Below, in pieces: positions 32,588 through 40,980 of a stretch of DNA of 41,278 bases. The stretch is taken from NCBI GenBank assembly GCA_015057635.1, contig SVEB01000056.1, positions 1-41,278 of the forward strand. The letters run 5' to 3'. Under the pieces are notes generated by a model. It did not search any database. It was not told where the DNA came from and saw only the letters and a list, made by a program, of their open reading frames with translations. Origin of the DNA: Lachnospiraceae bacterium. GTDB taxonomy: Bacteria; Bacillota; Clostridia; Lachnospirales; Lachnospiraceae. Position numbers and translations under genes: made by a program. How positions within the stretch are numbered: the stretch's first letter is position 1; every line of letters begins with the position of its first letter.

Positions 32588-34369
32588 ATGGCAAAAAAAG
32601 CAGGAAGCAGTTTAAAGATGCAGGAGAAACCCAAAGATGTGAACGGTGTATTAAAAGGGCTGTGGGGATATCTGAAACGTTATCTGAATATGTTAGTCGC
32701 AGCGATCATTCTTGCTATCACCGGCAACCTCCTTTCTCTTGTGGGACCGATGTTATCCGGAAAAGCGGTGAATGAAATCGCAGCAGGAAAGGGAAATGTA
32801 AACTTTGAGGCAGTATTTCGGTATGCAGGCATGATGATCGCCTTCTATATCATTTCCTCGCTTTTCTCTTATGGGCTGTCCATTCTGATGTTAAATATCA
32901 GCCAGAGAATCGCAAAGCAGATGCGAAATGATGTATTTGGAAAGTTAATGGAATTGCCGGTCGGTTATTTTGATCAAAACCTTTCGGGTGATATCATCAG
33001 TCGAATCTCCTACGATATCGATGTGATCAACACCTCTCTTTCCAATGATATCGTGCAGATCTTCGCAAGCATTATCACAGTAATAGGATCCTTTGTAATG
33101 ATGGTTTACATTTCACCGCTATTAGTGCTTGTCATGCTGATCACGATTCCAATGTCGATTCTTTATACAAAGTATATGGCAGGGAAGATAAGGCCGCTTT
33201 ACCGCAAACGTTCTTTAAAGTACGGCGAGATGAATGGTTTTGTGGAGGAAATGGTGACTGGTCAGAAGACAATCAAGGCGTATGCCAGAGAAGCGGTTAC
33301 AATCTCAAAGTTTGATAAGATCAATGAAGAGGCAGTGGATGCGTTTTATGAAGCGGATTATTTCGGAAGCATGGTGGGACCGACCATAAATTTTATCAAT
33401 AATATCTCCCTGACACTTGTAACCGTATTTGGTGCCGCACTGTATTTGTTTCAGTATCTGACACTTGGGGATATCTCTTCGTTTGTTTTATACTCCAGAA
33501 AATTTTCCGGACCGATCAATGAGGCGGCGAATATCGTATCCGAACTTCAGTCTGCTCTTGCCGCAGCGGAACGAGTATTCCGTGTGCTTGGGGAAGAGGA
33601 GGAAGTGAAGGATATCTATGGAGCCAAGGAACTGATGGATGTATCCGGCGATGTAAAGTTAACACATGTGGCATTCGGATATACCAAGGAGAGGATGATC
33701 TTAAAGGATTTATCCCTTCATGCGAAAAAAGGGAGCCTGACTGCCATTGTGGGACCGACCGGAGCGGGAAAGACAACGATCATCAATCTTTTAATGCGTT
33801 TTTATGATGTGGATAAGGGAAATATCTATGTAGATGAAACAGAGACAAGACAGATTACAAGAAAGAGTCTTCGAAGGGCATACGCGATGGTATTGCAGGA
33901 CACGTGGGTATTCGGAGGCACAATCTTTGATAATATCGCCTACGGAAAAGAGGATGCCACGATGGAAGAGGTGGTGGCTGCCGCAAAGGCTGCAAGGATT
34001 CACTCTTATATCAAACGGCTGCCAAATGGCTACCATACGATTTTAAATGAAGACGGCTTAAATATCTCAAAAGGTCAGAAACAGTTACTGACAATCGCCA
34101 GAGCGATGTTATTAGATGCAAAGATGTTAATTTTGGATGAGGCGACTTCAAATGTGGATACGAGAACGGAGATCCAGATCCAGAAGGCTATGCGAAATTT
34201 AATGAAAGACAAAACTTGCTTTGTGATTGCCCACCGTCTCTCTACTATCCAGAATGCGGACCATATCCTCGTAGTCCAAAATGGCGACATCGTCGAACAA
34301 GGCACCCACACCACCCTTATGCAGGCCCACGGCCCGTACTACCGGATGTATGCCTCCCAGTTTGAGTAG
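32588..34369 (+). CDS. ABC exporter half-transporter, catalytic partner subunit
   Basis: 593 residues, starting 14 bp after the first subunit with an AAAGGAGG ribosome site. It has six membrane helices, then an ATPase domain with Walker A GPTGAGKTT, Walker B MLILDEATS (catalytic Glu present) and the switch His in VIAHRLST. Its signature is altered to ISKGQKQ. Thus one composite site (this Walker A/B with the partner's LSGGQ) is complete, and the other (the partner's Asp/Gln with this ISKGQ) is degenerate, the pattern known from TM287/288-, BmrCD- and LmrCD-type heterodimers. Multidrug or lipid/peptide export is plausible but not shown. Confidence 0.95.
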   Translation: MAKKAGSSLKMQEKPKDVNGVLKGLWGYLKRYLNMLVAAIILAITGNLLSLVGPMLSGKAVNEIAAGKGNVNFEAVFRYAGMMIAFYIISSLFSYGLSILMLNISQRIAKQMRNDVFGKLMELPVGYFDQNLSGDIISRISYDIDVINTSLSNDIVQIFASIITVIGSFVMMVYISPLLVLVMLITIPMSILYTKYMAGKIRPLYRKRSLKYGEMNGFVEEMVTGQKTIKAYAREAVTISKFDKINEEAVDAFYEADYFGSMVGPTINFINNISLTLVTVFGAALYLFQYLTLGDISSFVLYSRKFSGPINEAANIVSELQSALAAAERVFRVLGEEEEVKDIYGAKELMDVSGDVKLTHVAFGYTKERMILKDLSLHAKKGSLTAIVGPTGAGKTTIINLLMRFYDVDKGNIYVDETETRQITRKSLRRAYAMVLQDTWVFGGTIFDNIAYGKEDATMEEVVAAAKAARIHSYIKRLPNGYHTILNEDGLNISKGQKQLLTIARAMLLDAKMLILDEATSNVDTRTEIQIQKAMRNLMKDKTCFVIAHRLSTIQNADHILVVQNGDIVEQGTHTTLMQAHGPYYRMYASQFE

Positions 34370-34384
34370 CCATTAGATTTGGGG

Positions 34385-34592
34385 GAGGGTTTAAAGCACC
34401 CATCGGGTGCGTGCGTCAATATCATTCCAATGTTCGGACGCGGGCCCGGACAGAAAGGGGCAGGATTCTTCGACTATCAGACAGCAAAATCGGCTGTCTG
34501 CTATTCAAAGAATCCTGCCCCTTTCTGTTCGTCCCGAGCCGGACATTCGGAATGATATTGCCGCACGCACCCGATGGGCGCTTTAAACCCTC
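34385..34592. repeat. 208-bp near-palindrome containing a CTATYAGACAG-family hairpin
   Basis: The left arm from 34385 pairs with the right arm ending at 34592 with few interruptions. The outer 31 bp differ at one position, followed by shared CAATATCATTCC, a less regular ATGTTCGGAC/CGGGAC part, a shared ACAGAAAGGGGCAGGATTCTT block, and the core CTATCAGACAG (34474-34484) opposite CTGTCTGCTAT. A nested GCACCC/GGGTGC hairpin sits in each outer arm. It starts 15 bp after the exporter stop. The small open frames on both strands here resemble each other only because the DNA is palindromic. Confidence 0.85.
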
Positions 34593-34623
34593 ACAATGCG
34601 TCTCTGCGAGACGCATTGTGAGG
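34589..34623. repeat. Perfect 15-bp hairpin abutting the large palindrome
   Basis: Arms 34589-34603 and 34609-34623 with loop CTGCG. It shares its first four bases with the end of the 208-bp palindrome. Confidence 0.8.
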
Positions 34624-34662
34624 CAATACAGACGGTTAGGACGACGGCGGGTGCAGTGAGTG

Positions 34663-34726
34663 GCCGGAGTCTTCGCCTATCAGACAGTGTATTCCTGTCT
34701 GATAGGCGAAGACTCCGGCTATTTTT
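34663..34726 (+). repeat. Perfect 25-bp hairpin of the CTATYAGACAG family
   Basis: Arms 34663-34687 and 34695-34719 pair without mismatch around loop TGTATTC. The inner part is CTATCAGACAG/CTGTCTGATAG and the outer part (GCCGGAGTCTTCGC) is specific to this copy. TATTTTTG follows on the plus strand, so it may terminate transcription. Downstream, GAACATTCGG (34743-34752) is the inverted form of the ATGTTCGGAC flank seen at the other copies. Confidence 0.85.
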
Positions 34727-34889
34727 GTCCGAGCTTGCATCTGAACATTCGGATTCCTATGGCCCCGAACAATGGGAGGCCGGGGCATGGCATTTCCTTG
34801 ATTTACAACTATTGCCAATTAGTGTGTGTTATGGTATAATTTACAGAAAATGTAAAAGGGTAGGCGGAAGTGCAAAATAGAGTGGAAAG
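34727..34889. other. Remainder of the gap after the ABC exporter
   Basis: No supported gene. A hairpin of GCCCCG/CGGGGC type lies at about 34759-34790 within a locally GC-rich stretch. Open frames covering 34596-34880 are artefacts of the repeats. Confidence 0.5.
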
Positions 34890-35507
34890 TTATCTCTTTT
34901 TGGCGAGTTTTCGTTGAAGCTTCTTGGATAAAACTGGAGTGGATGGCTTTTGAGGGCGTGGTTTTCTCGCCTGCTTTTTTGCAATAAAGATCTGGTAGCC
35001 ATCGATTTCTTTAATGGTTACACCGCCGAATACGGAAATGATTTTGTTTTTATACCAGTCACGTCTTTTCGTGACCATGTAAAGAGTGCCGCCCGGTGCT
35101 AATTTGCGGTAGCCTTCTTCGATAAAATGCTTTGGAACGGAAAAGTCCGCATGATAAGGAGGATTGCTTAGAATCATAGTGAAGCCTTCTTCGGTAATTT
35201 CTCTAAGGCCGTCACTTTTTAAGATGGTAAGGCCATCGGCTACTTTATTTAAAGCGGCATTCTCGTTAGAAAGGGAAACGGCATTATCCGAGATATCGCA
35301 CATGAATATATGTTCCGGGGCAAGGGATTTGGCTGCCAGAATGCCGACAACACCATAGCCGCATCCAAGGTCGAGTACTTTGTCCCCTTCTTTAAAGTCT
35401 ACAAGGCTTAGCATGGCGAGGGTACCGGTATCGATGGCATTTGGAGAAAAGGCCTCATCATTTGTATGGAATTGAAGCGGAATATTTTTAATGGTTGTAT
35501 GTATCAT
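34890..35507 (-). CDS. RsmC-like class I methyltransferase
   Basis: 205 residues, methyltransferase small (MTS) domain. SAM motif I is VLDLGCGYGVVGI (about residues 45-57), followed by MCDISDNAVSLSNENA and the NPPYH catalytic motif, which in this group methylates the exocyclic amine of guanine in rRNA. It matches the single-domain Firmicutes form rather than the two-domain E. coli RsmC. The C-terminus is a very basic Lys/Arg/Pro tail, likely to bind RNA. The ribosome site AAAGGA precedes the ATG at 35507. It is divergent from manA. Confidence 0.9.
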   Translation of the reverse strand: MIHTTIKNIPLQFHTNDEAFSPNAIDTGTLAMLSLVDFKEGDKVLDLGCGYGVVGILAAKSLAPEHIFMCDISDNAVSLSNENAALNKVADGLTILKSDGLREITEEGFTMILSNPPYHADFSVPKHFIEEGYRKLAPGGTLYMVTKRRDWYKNKIISVFGGVTIKEIDGYQIFIAKKQARKPRPQKPSTPVLSKKLQRKLAKKR

Positions 35508-35660
35508 AAGTTTGTCCTTTCAAGGTTATCATGACTTTTAATATAGCACGAACGGTAGGAAATGGAAAACACTTTTTATGGAATGAATTGTTATTATGTG
35601 CAGAAAAAATACAGGAAATGTTGAAAGTTATAAAATGATTATGAATTCTGGAAGGCAGTA

Positions 35661-35689
35661 TTTAAAAAATAGCAGGGAGATGCTATAAT
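35661..35689 (+). promoter_or_regulatory. Promoter of manA and following genes
   Basis: TTTAAA (35661-35666), 17 nt, TATAAT (35684-35689). The predicted leader is about 15 nt. Confidence 0.65.
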
Positions 35690-35710
35690 ATTGATAAGCT
35701 GGAGGCTAAT

Positions 35711-36655
35711 ATGGGAGAGTTATTTTTTTTGAAACCTGTTTTAAAAGAAATGATTTGGGGAGGAAGTCGCTTAAAGACCGATTTTTCTTATGATATACCA
35801 AGCGACCATACCGGCGAGTGCTGGGCAGTTAGTGCCCATAAAAATGGTGATTGCGAGATCGCAGACGGAATGTTTAAAGGTCAGAAGCTAAGCCAGATAT
35901 TTAAAGATCATAAAGAGTTTTTTGGCAATATCAAGATGGATGTATTTCCTCTGCTAATTAAGATAATTGATGCCAAGCAGGATTTAAGCATTCAGGTTCA
36001 TCCGGATGATGCTTATGCTAAAATTCATGAAAATGGCGCTCTGGGAAAGACCGAGTGCTGGGATATCCTTGACTGTGATCAGGATGCTAAAATCGTGATC
36101 GGGCATAATGCAAAGACGAAAGAAGAGTTAGAAGAAATGATTGCGAATAATGAGTGGGGAAGATTAATCCGCGAAATCCCAATCAAGAAAGGAGACTTCT
36201 TTCAGATCGAACCGGGAACGGTCCATGCCATTAAAGGTGGGACATTGATTCTTGAAACACAGCAATCCAGTGATGTTACATATCGTCTTTATGATTATAA
36301 TCGGATGCAGAACGGAAAGCCACGTGAACTGCATATTAAAAAGAGTCTGGATGTAATACGGTGTCCGTACACCGCCAGAAAACAGCCACAGGTGATAAGG
36401 CCTTATCAGGATGCGCTAGTGGAGGAATTAGTGACCTGCCCATACTATTCCGTCAATAAGATTGAAGTGTCAGGAAAAGCGGATTTCAAGCAGGATAAAC
36501 CATTTACCATTATGACAGTAGTGAATGGGGATGGCGAGATTGACGGAAGGAAGATTAAAAAGGGGGATAATTTCATTATTCCCAGCGGGTATGGAAAGTA
36601 TGAGCTTAAGGGGGACTTAAGCGTGATTTCTTCTTATGTGCCGCAGCTTGTGTAA
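35711..36655 (+). CDS. manA: Mannose-6-phosphate isomerase, class I
   Basis: 314 residues, the length of the short Firmicutes ManA form. This zinc enzyme interconverts mannose-6-phosphate and fructose-6-phosphate. Visible: KPVLKEMIWGGSRL at the N-terminus, GECWAVSAH, LSIQVHPDDAYA with zinc ligands, KTECWDIL, and EPGTVHAIKGG with the later histidine ligand. TGGAGG precedes the ATG. A DUF624 gene follows 48 bp later, then glgB and mscS, all in one direction and probably partly cotranscribed. Confidence 0.95.
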   Translation: MGELFFLKPVLKEMIWGGSRLKTDFSYDIPSDHTGECWAVSAHKNGDCEIADGMFKGQKLSQIFKDHKEFFGNIKMDVFPLLIKIIDAKQDLSIQVHPDDAYAKIHENGALGKTECWDILDCDQDAKIVIGHNAKTKEELEEMIANNEWGRLIREIPIKKGDFFQIEPGTVHAIKGGTLILETQQSSDVTYRLYDYNRMQNGKPRELHIKKSLDVIRCPYTARKQPQVIRPYQDALVEELVTCPYYSVNKIEVSGKADFKQDKPFTIMTVVNGDGEIDGRKIKKGDNFIIPSGYGKYELKGDLSVISSYVPQLV

Positions 36656-36703
36656 AATAGGATAAGCCTGTGCATATACTTAAGCTATTAATAGGAGGAT
36701 AAT

Positions 36704-37363
36704 ATGGGTAATTTATTTAACTTGGACAATGGATTCTTTTCTTTTATGGGGAAAGTCTGGGACATTATTGTACTTAATCTTATCTGGCTTATCTGCTGTC
36801 TGCCGATTGTCACGATCGGACCAGCGACCAGCGCACTTTATTATGCAATGGTAAAGGTAATCCGAAGAGAAAGAGGATATGCGATTAAAGAGTATTTTCA
36901 TTCCTTTAAGGATAATTTAAAAGTCGGTACGTTATCCACGCTTGTTTTTCTTGTGCTTGCATGGATCCTTTATGTGGATTATAATTATGCGCAGGCATTA
37001 ATGAAAGATGGAAGCAAGATGGGGACTATCTTAATTTCTGCATTTAACGGGATCTCAATTATCGCAGCAGGTATTTTAGCGATGATCTTCCCGGTATTAT
37101 CAAGATTTACGCTTGGCGTTAGAGGCTTATTTAAGACAACATTCTTAATGGCCTTTAAGCATATATTTACGACAATCGGGGTTATTGTCATTATTGCTGT
37201 ATGTGGTCTTGCATTGTATATTGTAATTCCAGCAATCTTGTTTGTTCCAGCAGTATGCTGTTTGATTTGTTCTTTTTTAATCGAAAAAGTGTTTAAGAAG
37301 TACATGCCGGAACCGGAAGGGACTCCAGAGGAGACAGGAAAAGACCAGTGGTACTTAGAGTAA
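36704..37363 (+). CDS. DUF624/YesL-family membrane protein
   Basis: 219 residues with about five hydrophobic helices and no signal peptide. The segment WLICCLPIVTIGPATSALYY (about residues 25-45) is the family hallmark. YesL-type proteins often lie beside sugar ABC transporters or glycan genes, but their function is not established. AGGAGG precedes the ATG at 36704. Here it lies between manA and glgB, which agrees with a carbohydrate link without proving one. The C-terminal tail is Glu/Pro-rich. Confidence 0.88.
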   Translation: MGNLFNLDNGFFSFMGKVWDIIVLNLIWLICCLPIVTIGPATSALYYAMVKVIRRERGYAIKEYFHSFKDNLKVGTLSTLVFLVLAWILYVDYNYAQALMKDGSKMGTILISAFNGISIIAAGILAMIFPVLSRFTLGVRGLFKTTFLMAFKHIFTTIGVIVIIAVCGLALYIVIPAILFVPAVCCLICSFLIEKVFKKYMPEPEGTPEETGKDQWYLE

Positions 37364-37397
37364 GCCACGAAAAATAAACAGAAGACAAATGAATTAG

Positions 37398-37411
37398 CGT
37401 AAACGTTTGGA
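37398..37411 (+). promoter_or_regulatory. Candidate catabolite-responsive element (cre) before glgB
   Basis: CGTAAACGTTTGGA matches 12 of 14 positions of the CcpA consensus TGWAARCGYTWNCW. It lies 17 bp upstream of the glgB start codon, within the presumed transcript, where a bound CcpA could act as a roadblock. Confidence 0.45.
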
Positions 37412-37428
37412 ACGAGGAGGATACGTAA

Positions 37429-39684
37429 ATGAATGATACTGTGTATCAATTAATGGATTGGCGGGATATTGAGACTTTAGTATATTCCGAACATGATAAT
37501 CCGCATCAGTTATTAGGTCCGCATAAAACTGATCATGGTATTTTAGTAAATGCATTTATTCCTACGGCTAAGATGATTTCTGTTAAATTTACAAAGAGTG
37601 GGGAGGACACCCTAAGAGAGTATCCGATGGATTTGGAAGATGAAGCCGGATTCTTTGCAACCCTTTTAGATGTGGATGAGATTGTCCCATACACCCTTAA
37701 GATAATCTATAACGATGGGAGTGAAAAAGAAATCCATGACCCATATGCATTCGATCCGGTTATCACAAAGGAAGACTGCGATCTGTTTGCAAAGGGCATT
37801 CATTATAAGATATATGAACGTCTCGGCGCACATATCATGAGCATTAACGGAGTAAAAGGCACACTGTTTGCAGTGTGGGCACCGAATGTCATGAGAGCGA
37901 GCGTAGTAGGGGATTTCAACAATTGGGACGGAAGATGCCATCAGATGCGCCGCCTAGGTGATTCCGGCATCTTTGAACTGTTCATTCCGGGAATCGGAGA
38001 AGGGGAGTTGTATAAGTATGAGTTAAAGGCAAAAGGATGTCTTACCTATCTGAAGGCAGATCCTTATGCGAATTATACGGAAGTCCGACCGGCTAATGCT
38101 TCTATCGTATATAATTTAAATAAATACAAATGGGGCGACAAGTCTTGGATGGATAACCGCAAGAAATGGAACCATACCAAAAAGCCGATGTCCATTTATG
38201 AGGTACATTTGGGTTCCTGGAAGAAACCGAAGGAGGAGAACGGAAGTTTCTATAATTATCGTGATATCGCGCATATGTTATGTGATTATGTAAAGTATAT
38301 GGGGTATACTCATATTGAGATTATGCCGATTATGGAACATCCGCTCGATGCTTCCTGGGGTTATCAGGTGACTGGATACTATTCGGCAACTTCTCGTTAT
38401 GGGACACCGGATGACTTTATGTATTTTATGGATTATATGCATCAGAATAATATCGGCGTTATCCTGGATTGGGTTCCGGCTCATTTTCCAAGAGACAGCT
38501 ATGGCCTTTCAAATTTTGATGGGACATGCCTGTATGAGCATCTCGATCCAAGACAGGGAAGCCATCCTCACTGGGGAACATTAATTTATAATTATGGAAG
38601 ACCGCAGGTATCCAATTTCTTAGTGGCAAATGCTTTATTCTGGGCAGATAAATTCCATGCAGACGGTATTCGTATGGATGCGGTTGCATCTATGCTTTAT
38701 CTCGATTATGGAAAGAATGATGGGGAATGGGTTGCCAATAAATACGGGGGACATGAGAATTTAGAGGCAATCGAGATGTTACGTCAGATCAATCTTTTAT
38801 TTAAGAAGAGAAAAGATGGCGCTATCATTATTGCAGAGGAATCCACTTCATGGCCAATGATTACAGGACCAGTCAGTGAAGGCGGAATTGGATTCGATTA
38901 TAAATGGAATATGGGATGGATGAATGATTTCACCAACTATATGAAGCAGGACCCATTATTTCGAAAAGGGTGCCATGGTGCTCTTACTTTCAGCATGGAC
39001 TATGCTTACAGCGAGAAATTCGTACTTGTATTATCTCATGATGAGGTCGTACATGGAAAGGCAAGCATGATCAATAAGATGCCGGGAGATATGGAAGCGA
39101 AGTTCGCTAACTTAAGGCTTGCTTATGGCTTTATGATAGCGCACCCTGGCAAGAAGCTATTATTTATGGGACAGGAGTTCGCACAGTTAAAAGAGTGGAA
39201 CGAGGATGTCAGCTTAGAGTGGGGACTTTTACAGGAGGATATGCATAAGAAGATGCAACAGTATGTAAAAGATCTGAACCATTTATATCGGAATATGCCG
39301 GCTCTTTATGAACTTGATCATAATATGGCGGGATTCTCTTGGATCAGCAAGCTGGATGCGGACCACAGCATTATCAGTTTTATGAGAAAGACAAAGAAAC
39401 GGGATGAAAGCTTATTTGTAATCTGCAATTTCACTCCGGTTGTTTACAATGAGCTGAAGGTAGCAGTTCCGTATCGTGGAAAATACAAGGAGATCTTTAA
39501 CAGCGATGATGAAAAATACGGTGGAACCGGTGTCGTAAATCCAAAAATACGCACATCAAAGAGGGAAGCATTTGAAGGACAGAATAATGTCATGACAATT
39601 TCCCTTCCGCCTTTGGGAATTGCAATATTCTCTTATAAGGCACTTGATGATAAGAAAGAAACAAGTAATAGAAAGAATAGGTGA
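37429..39684 (+). CDS. glgB: 1,4-alpha-glucan branching enzyme
   Basis: 751 residues. It creates alpha-1,6 branches in glycogen. Two N-terminal beta-sandwich (CBM48-like) domains carry NPHQLLGPH and then VWAPNVMRASVVGDFNNWDG. The GH13 barrel shows GYQVTGYYSATSRYGTPDDF, the nucleophile in DGIRMDAVAS (Asp417), the acid/base in IIAEESTSW (Glu470) and LSHDEVVHGK (Asp538). A C-terminal all-beta domain completes it. GAGGAGG precedes the ATG at 37429. No glgC, glgA or glgP is adjacent, so the glycogen pathway is dispersed in this genome. mscS begins 4 bp after its stop. Confidence 0.97.
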   Translation: MNDTVYQLMDWRDIETLVYSEHDNPHQLLGPHKTDHGILVNAFIPTAKMISVKFTKSGEDTLREYPMDLEDEAGFFATLLDVDEIVPYTLKIIYNDGSEKEIHDPYAFDPVITKEDCDLFAKGIHYKIYERLGAHIMSINGVKGTLFAVWAPNVMRASVVGDFNNWDGRCHQMRRLGDSGIFELFIPGIGEGELYKYELKAKGCLTYLKADPYANYTEVRPANASIVYNLNKYKWGDKSWMDNRKKWNHTKKPMSIYEVHLGSWKKPKEENGSFYNYRDIAHMLCDYVKYMGYTHIEIMPIMEHPLDASWGYQVTGYYSATSRYGTPDDFMYFMDYMHQNNIGVILDWVPAHFPRDSYGLSNFDGTCLYEHLDPRQGSHPHWGTLIYNYGRPQVSNFLVANALFWADKFHADGIRMDAVASMLYLDYGKNDGEWVANKYGGHENLEAIEMLRQINLLFKKRKDGAIIIAEESTSWPMITGPVSEGGIGFDYKWNMGWMNDFTNYMKQDPLFRKGCHGALTFSMDYAYSEKFVLVLSHDEVVHGKASMINKMPGDMEAKFANLRLAYGFMIAHPGKKLLFMGQEFAQLKEWNEDVSLEWGLLQEDMHKKMQQYVKDLNHLYRNMPALYELDHNMAGFSWISKLDADHSIISFMRKTKKRDESLFVICNFTPVVYNELKVAVPYRGKYKEIFNSDDEKYGGTGVVNPKIRTSKREAFEGQNNVMTISLPPLGIAIFSYKALDDKKETSNRKNR

Positions 39685-39688
39685 AAAT

Positions 39689-40600
39689 ATGAATATGCCA
39701 GCATTTTTAACCGCTGGGACAAATGCCGCGGAAGGCATTACAGAAGCAGCAGATAAAGTAGCAGAAGCAGTAAAGGAAGTATCAAGATTTTGGAAATGGT
39801 GGGAGGGATTCTATCCATCCGCGATTAATTTCCTGATCAAATTAGTGATTGCATATGTGATCTATATAATCGGGAAGAGAATAATCCGTTCTGTGCTTGG
39901 TATTACGAAGCGTGCTATGGAAAAAGCAAATGGGGAAGCAGGCGTTGTGACTTTTGTGCAGTCCTTATTAAAAACGTTGCTTTATTGTATGCTCATCATT
40001 CTTATTGCAACTTATATTGGAATACCGGGATCGACCTTTGTAGCATTAGTCGGATCAGTCGGTGTTACAATCGGTCTTGCACTGCAGGGCAGCTTATCAA
40101 ACTTTGCAGGCGGGGTTCTGATTCTTTTAGTAAAGCCTTTCCGTGTGGGTGATTATATTATCACAGGAACATTTGAAGGAACGGTAACAGAAATCGATAT
40201 CTTCTATACAAAGATGCTGACAATCGATAACCGTTTGGTTGTGCTTCCGAATGGAGCGCTATCAAATTCCAACATCACAAACGTGACCAATGAAGTAGTA
40301 AGAAGACTTGATCTTGTCATTCCAATCGGATATAACGATGATATCCGTACAGTAAAATCACTTCTTACCGATCTTGCCATGAAAAATGATATGGTATTAA
40401 AGGAAGATCATAAAATTGATGTATTCGTTGGAAACTTTGGGGATGATGCAGTAGAAATTTCGTTACGTGTATGGGTAAGCAAAGATAATTTCTTTGTTTG
40501 CCGTGCGGAATTATTGGAAGCAATCAAGTACTGCTTTGATGAAAATGGTATCACGATCCCATTCCATCAGCTGGATGTTATGGTGAAAAAAGAAGCTTAA
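39689..40600 (+). CDS. mscS: Small-conductance mechanosensitive channel, MscS family
   Basis: 303 residues. It releases solutes through the cytoplasmic membrane under osmotic downshock. The ATG at 39689 follows AGGTG by 5 bases; another at 39695 is possible. It starts with an amphipathic segment, then membrane helices (FLIKLVIAYVIYIIGK and the next). The pore helix region is GSVGVTIGLALQGSLSNFAG, followed by the conserved LVKPFRVGDYI and a soluble vestibule domain. It sits 4 bp after glgB, so it is almost certainly on the same mRNA. Confidence 0.95.
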   Translation: MNMPAFLTAGTNAAEGITEAADKVAEAVKEVSRFWKWWEGFYPSAINFLIKLVIAYVIYIIGKRIIRSVLGITKRAMEKANGEAGVVTFVQSLLKTLLYCMLIILIATYIGIPGSTFVALVGSVGVTIGLALQGSLSNFAGGVLILLVKPFRVGDYIITGTFEGTVTEIDIFYTKMLTIDNRLVVLPNGALSNSNITNVTNEVVRRLDLVIPIGYNDDIRTVKSLLTDLAMKNDMVLKEDHKIDVFVGNFGDDAVEISLRVWVSKDNFFVCRAELLEAIKYCFDENGITIPFHQLDVMVKKEA

Positions 40601-40740
40601 ATCGTTTCGTTTTTGTCCAGTCATTTTTTCTTACAAATGCTATTAGAAATGCTAATATGTTTGTTTTGTATAAGAAAAACAAGCAGTTTCTACTATTAGA
40701 TAAGCATTATGTATAAAATGAAAAAAATTAAGAAAATCAC

Positions 40741-40769
40741 TTTCCATTTCAAGAAAAAAGTGGTATCTT
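40741..40769 (+). promoter_or_regulatory. Candidate promoter just upstream of a terminator
   Basis: TTTCCA (40741-40746), 17 nt, TATCTT (40764-40769). A terminator follows within 30 nt of the predicted start. The preceding stretch 40601-40740 is AT-rich with no gene seen. Confidence 0.35.
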
Positions 40770-40796
40770 AAGTAGTGACAAGAGTTCGTGAAGAGC

Positions 40797-40834
40797 AAGG
40801 GTGTTCTCCTATTAAGTGAGAGCACCCTTTTTTT
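40797..40834 (+). terminator. Intrinsic terminator between mscS and glnN
   Basis: AAGGGTGTTCTC (40797-40808) pairs with GAGAGCACCCTT (40818-40829), including one G-T pair, and is followed by a T run. It is 197 bp after mscS. Confidence 0.85.
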
Positions 40835-40905
40835 ATAATTATGAAGGAGTTCTGTGCTGAAAAATCAGTAAAAATCACGAATTGTAAAATGGGGCCAGAC
40901 CTTCG

Positions 40906-40934
40906 TTGAAATTTGTGAGAAAGTATGATTTAAT
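40906..40934 (+). promoter_or_regulatory. Candidate promoter of glnN
   Basis: TTGAAA (40906-40911), 17 nt, TTTAAT (40929-40934), giving a leader of about 135 nt. A TATAAT at 40943-40948 is an alternative -10 but has no good -35. Confidence 0.55.
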
Positions 40935-40980
40935 GGAACTCGTATAATAATTGTAATTAATTTCGGAAGAACTAATAGGA

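Noticed and set aside
34411..34880. Open frames on both strands in the gap after the ABC exporter (34411-34659, 34422-34616 minus, 34596-34880, 34636-34818 minus)
   Set aside because: They lie inside palindromes, resemble each other because the DNA is self-complementary, lack ribosome sites, and look like no protein family.
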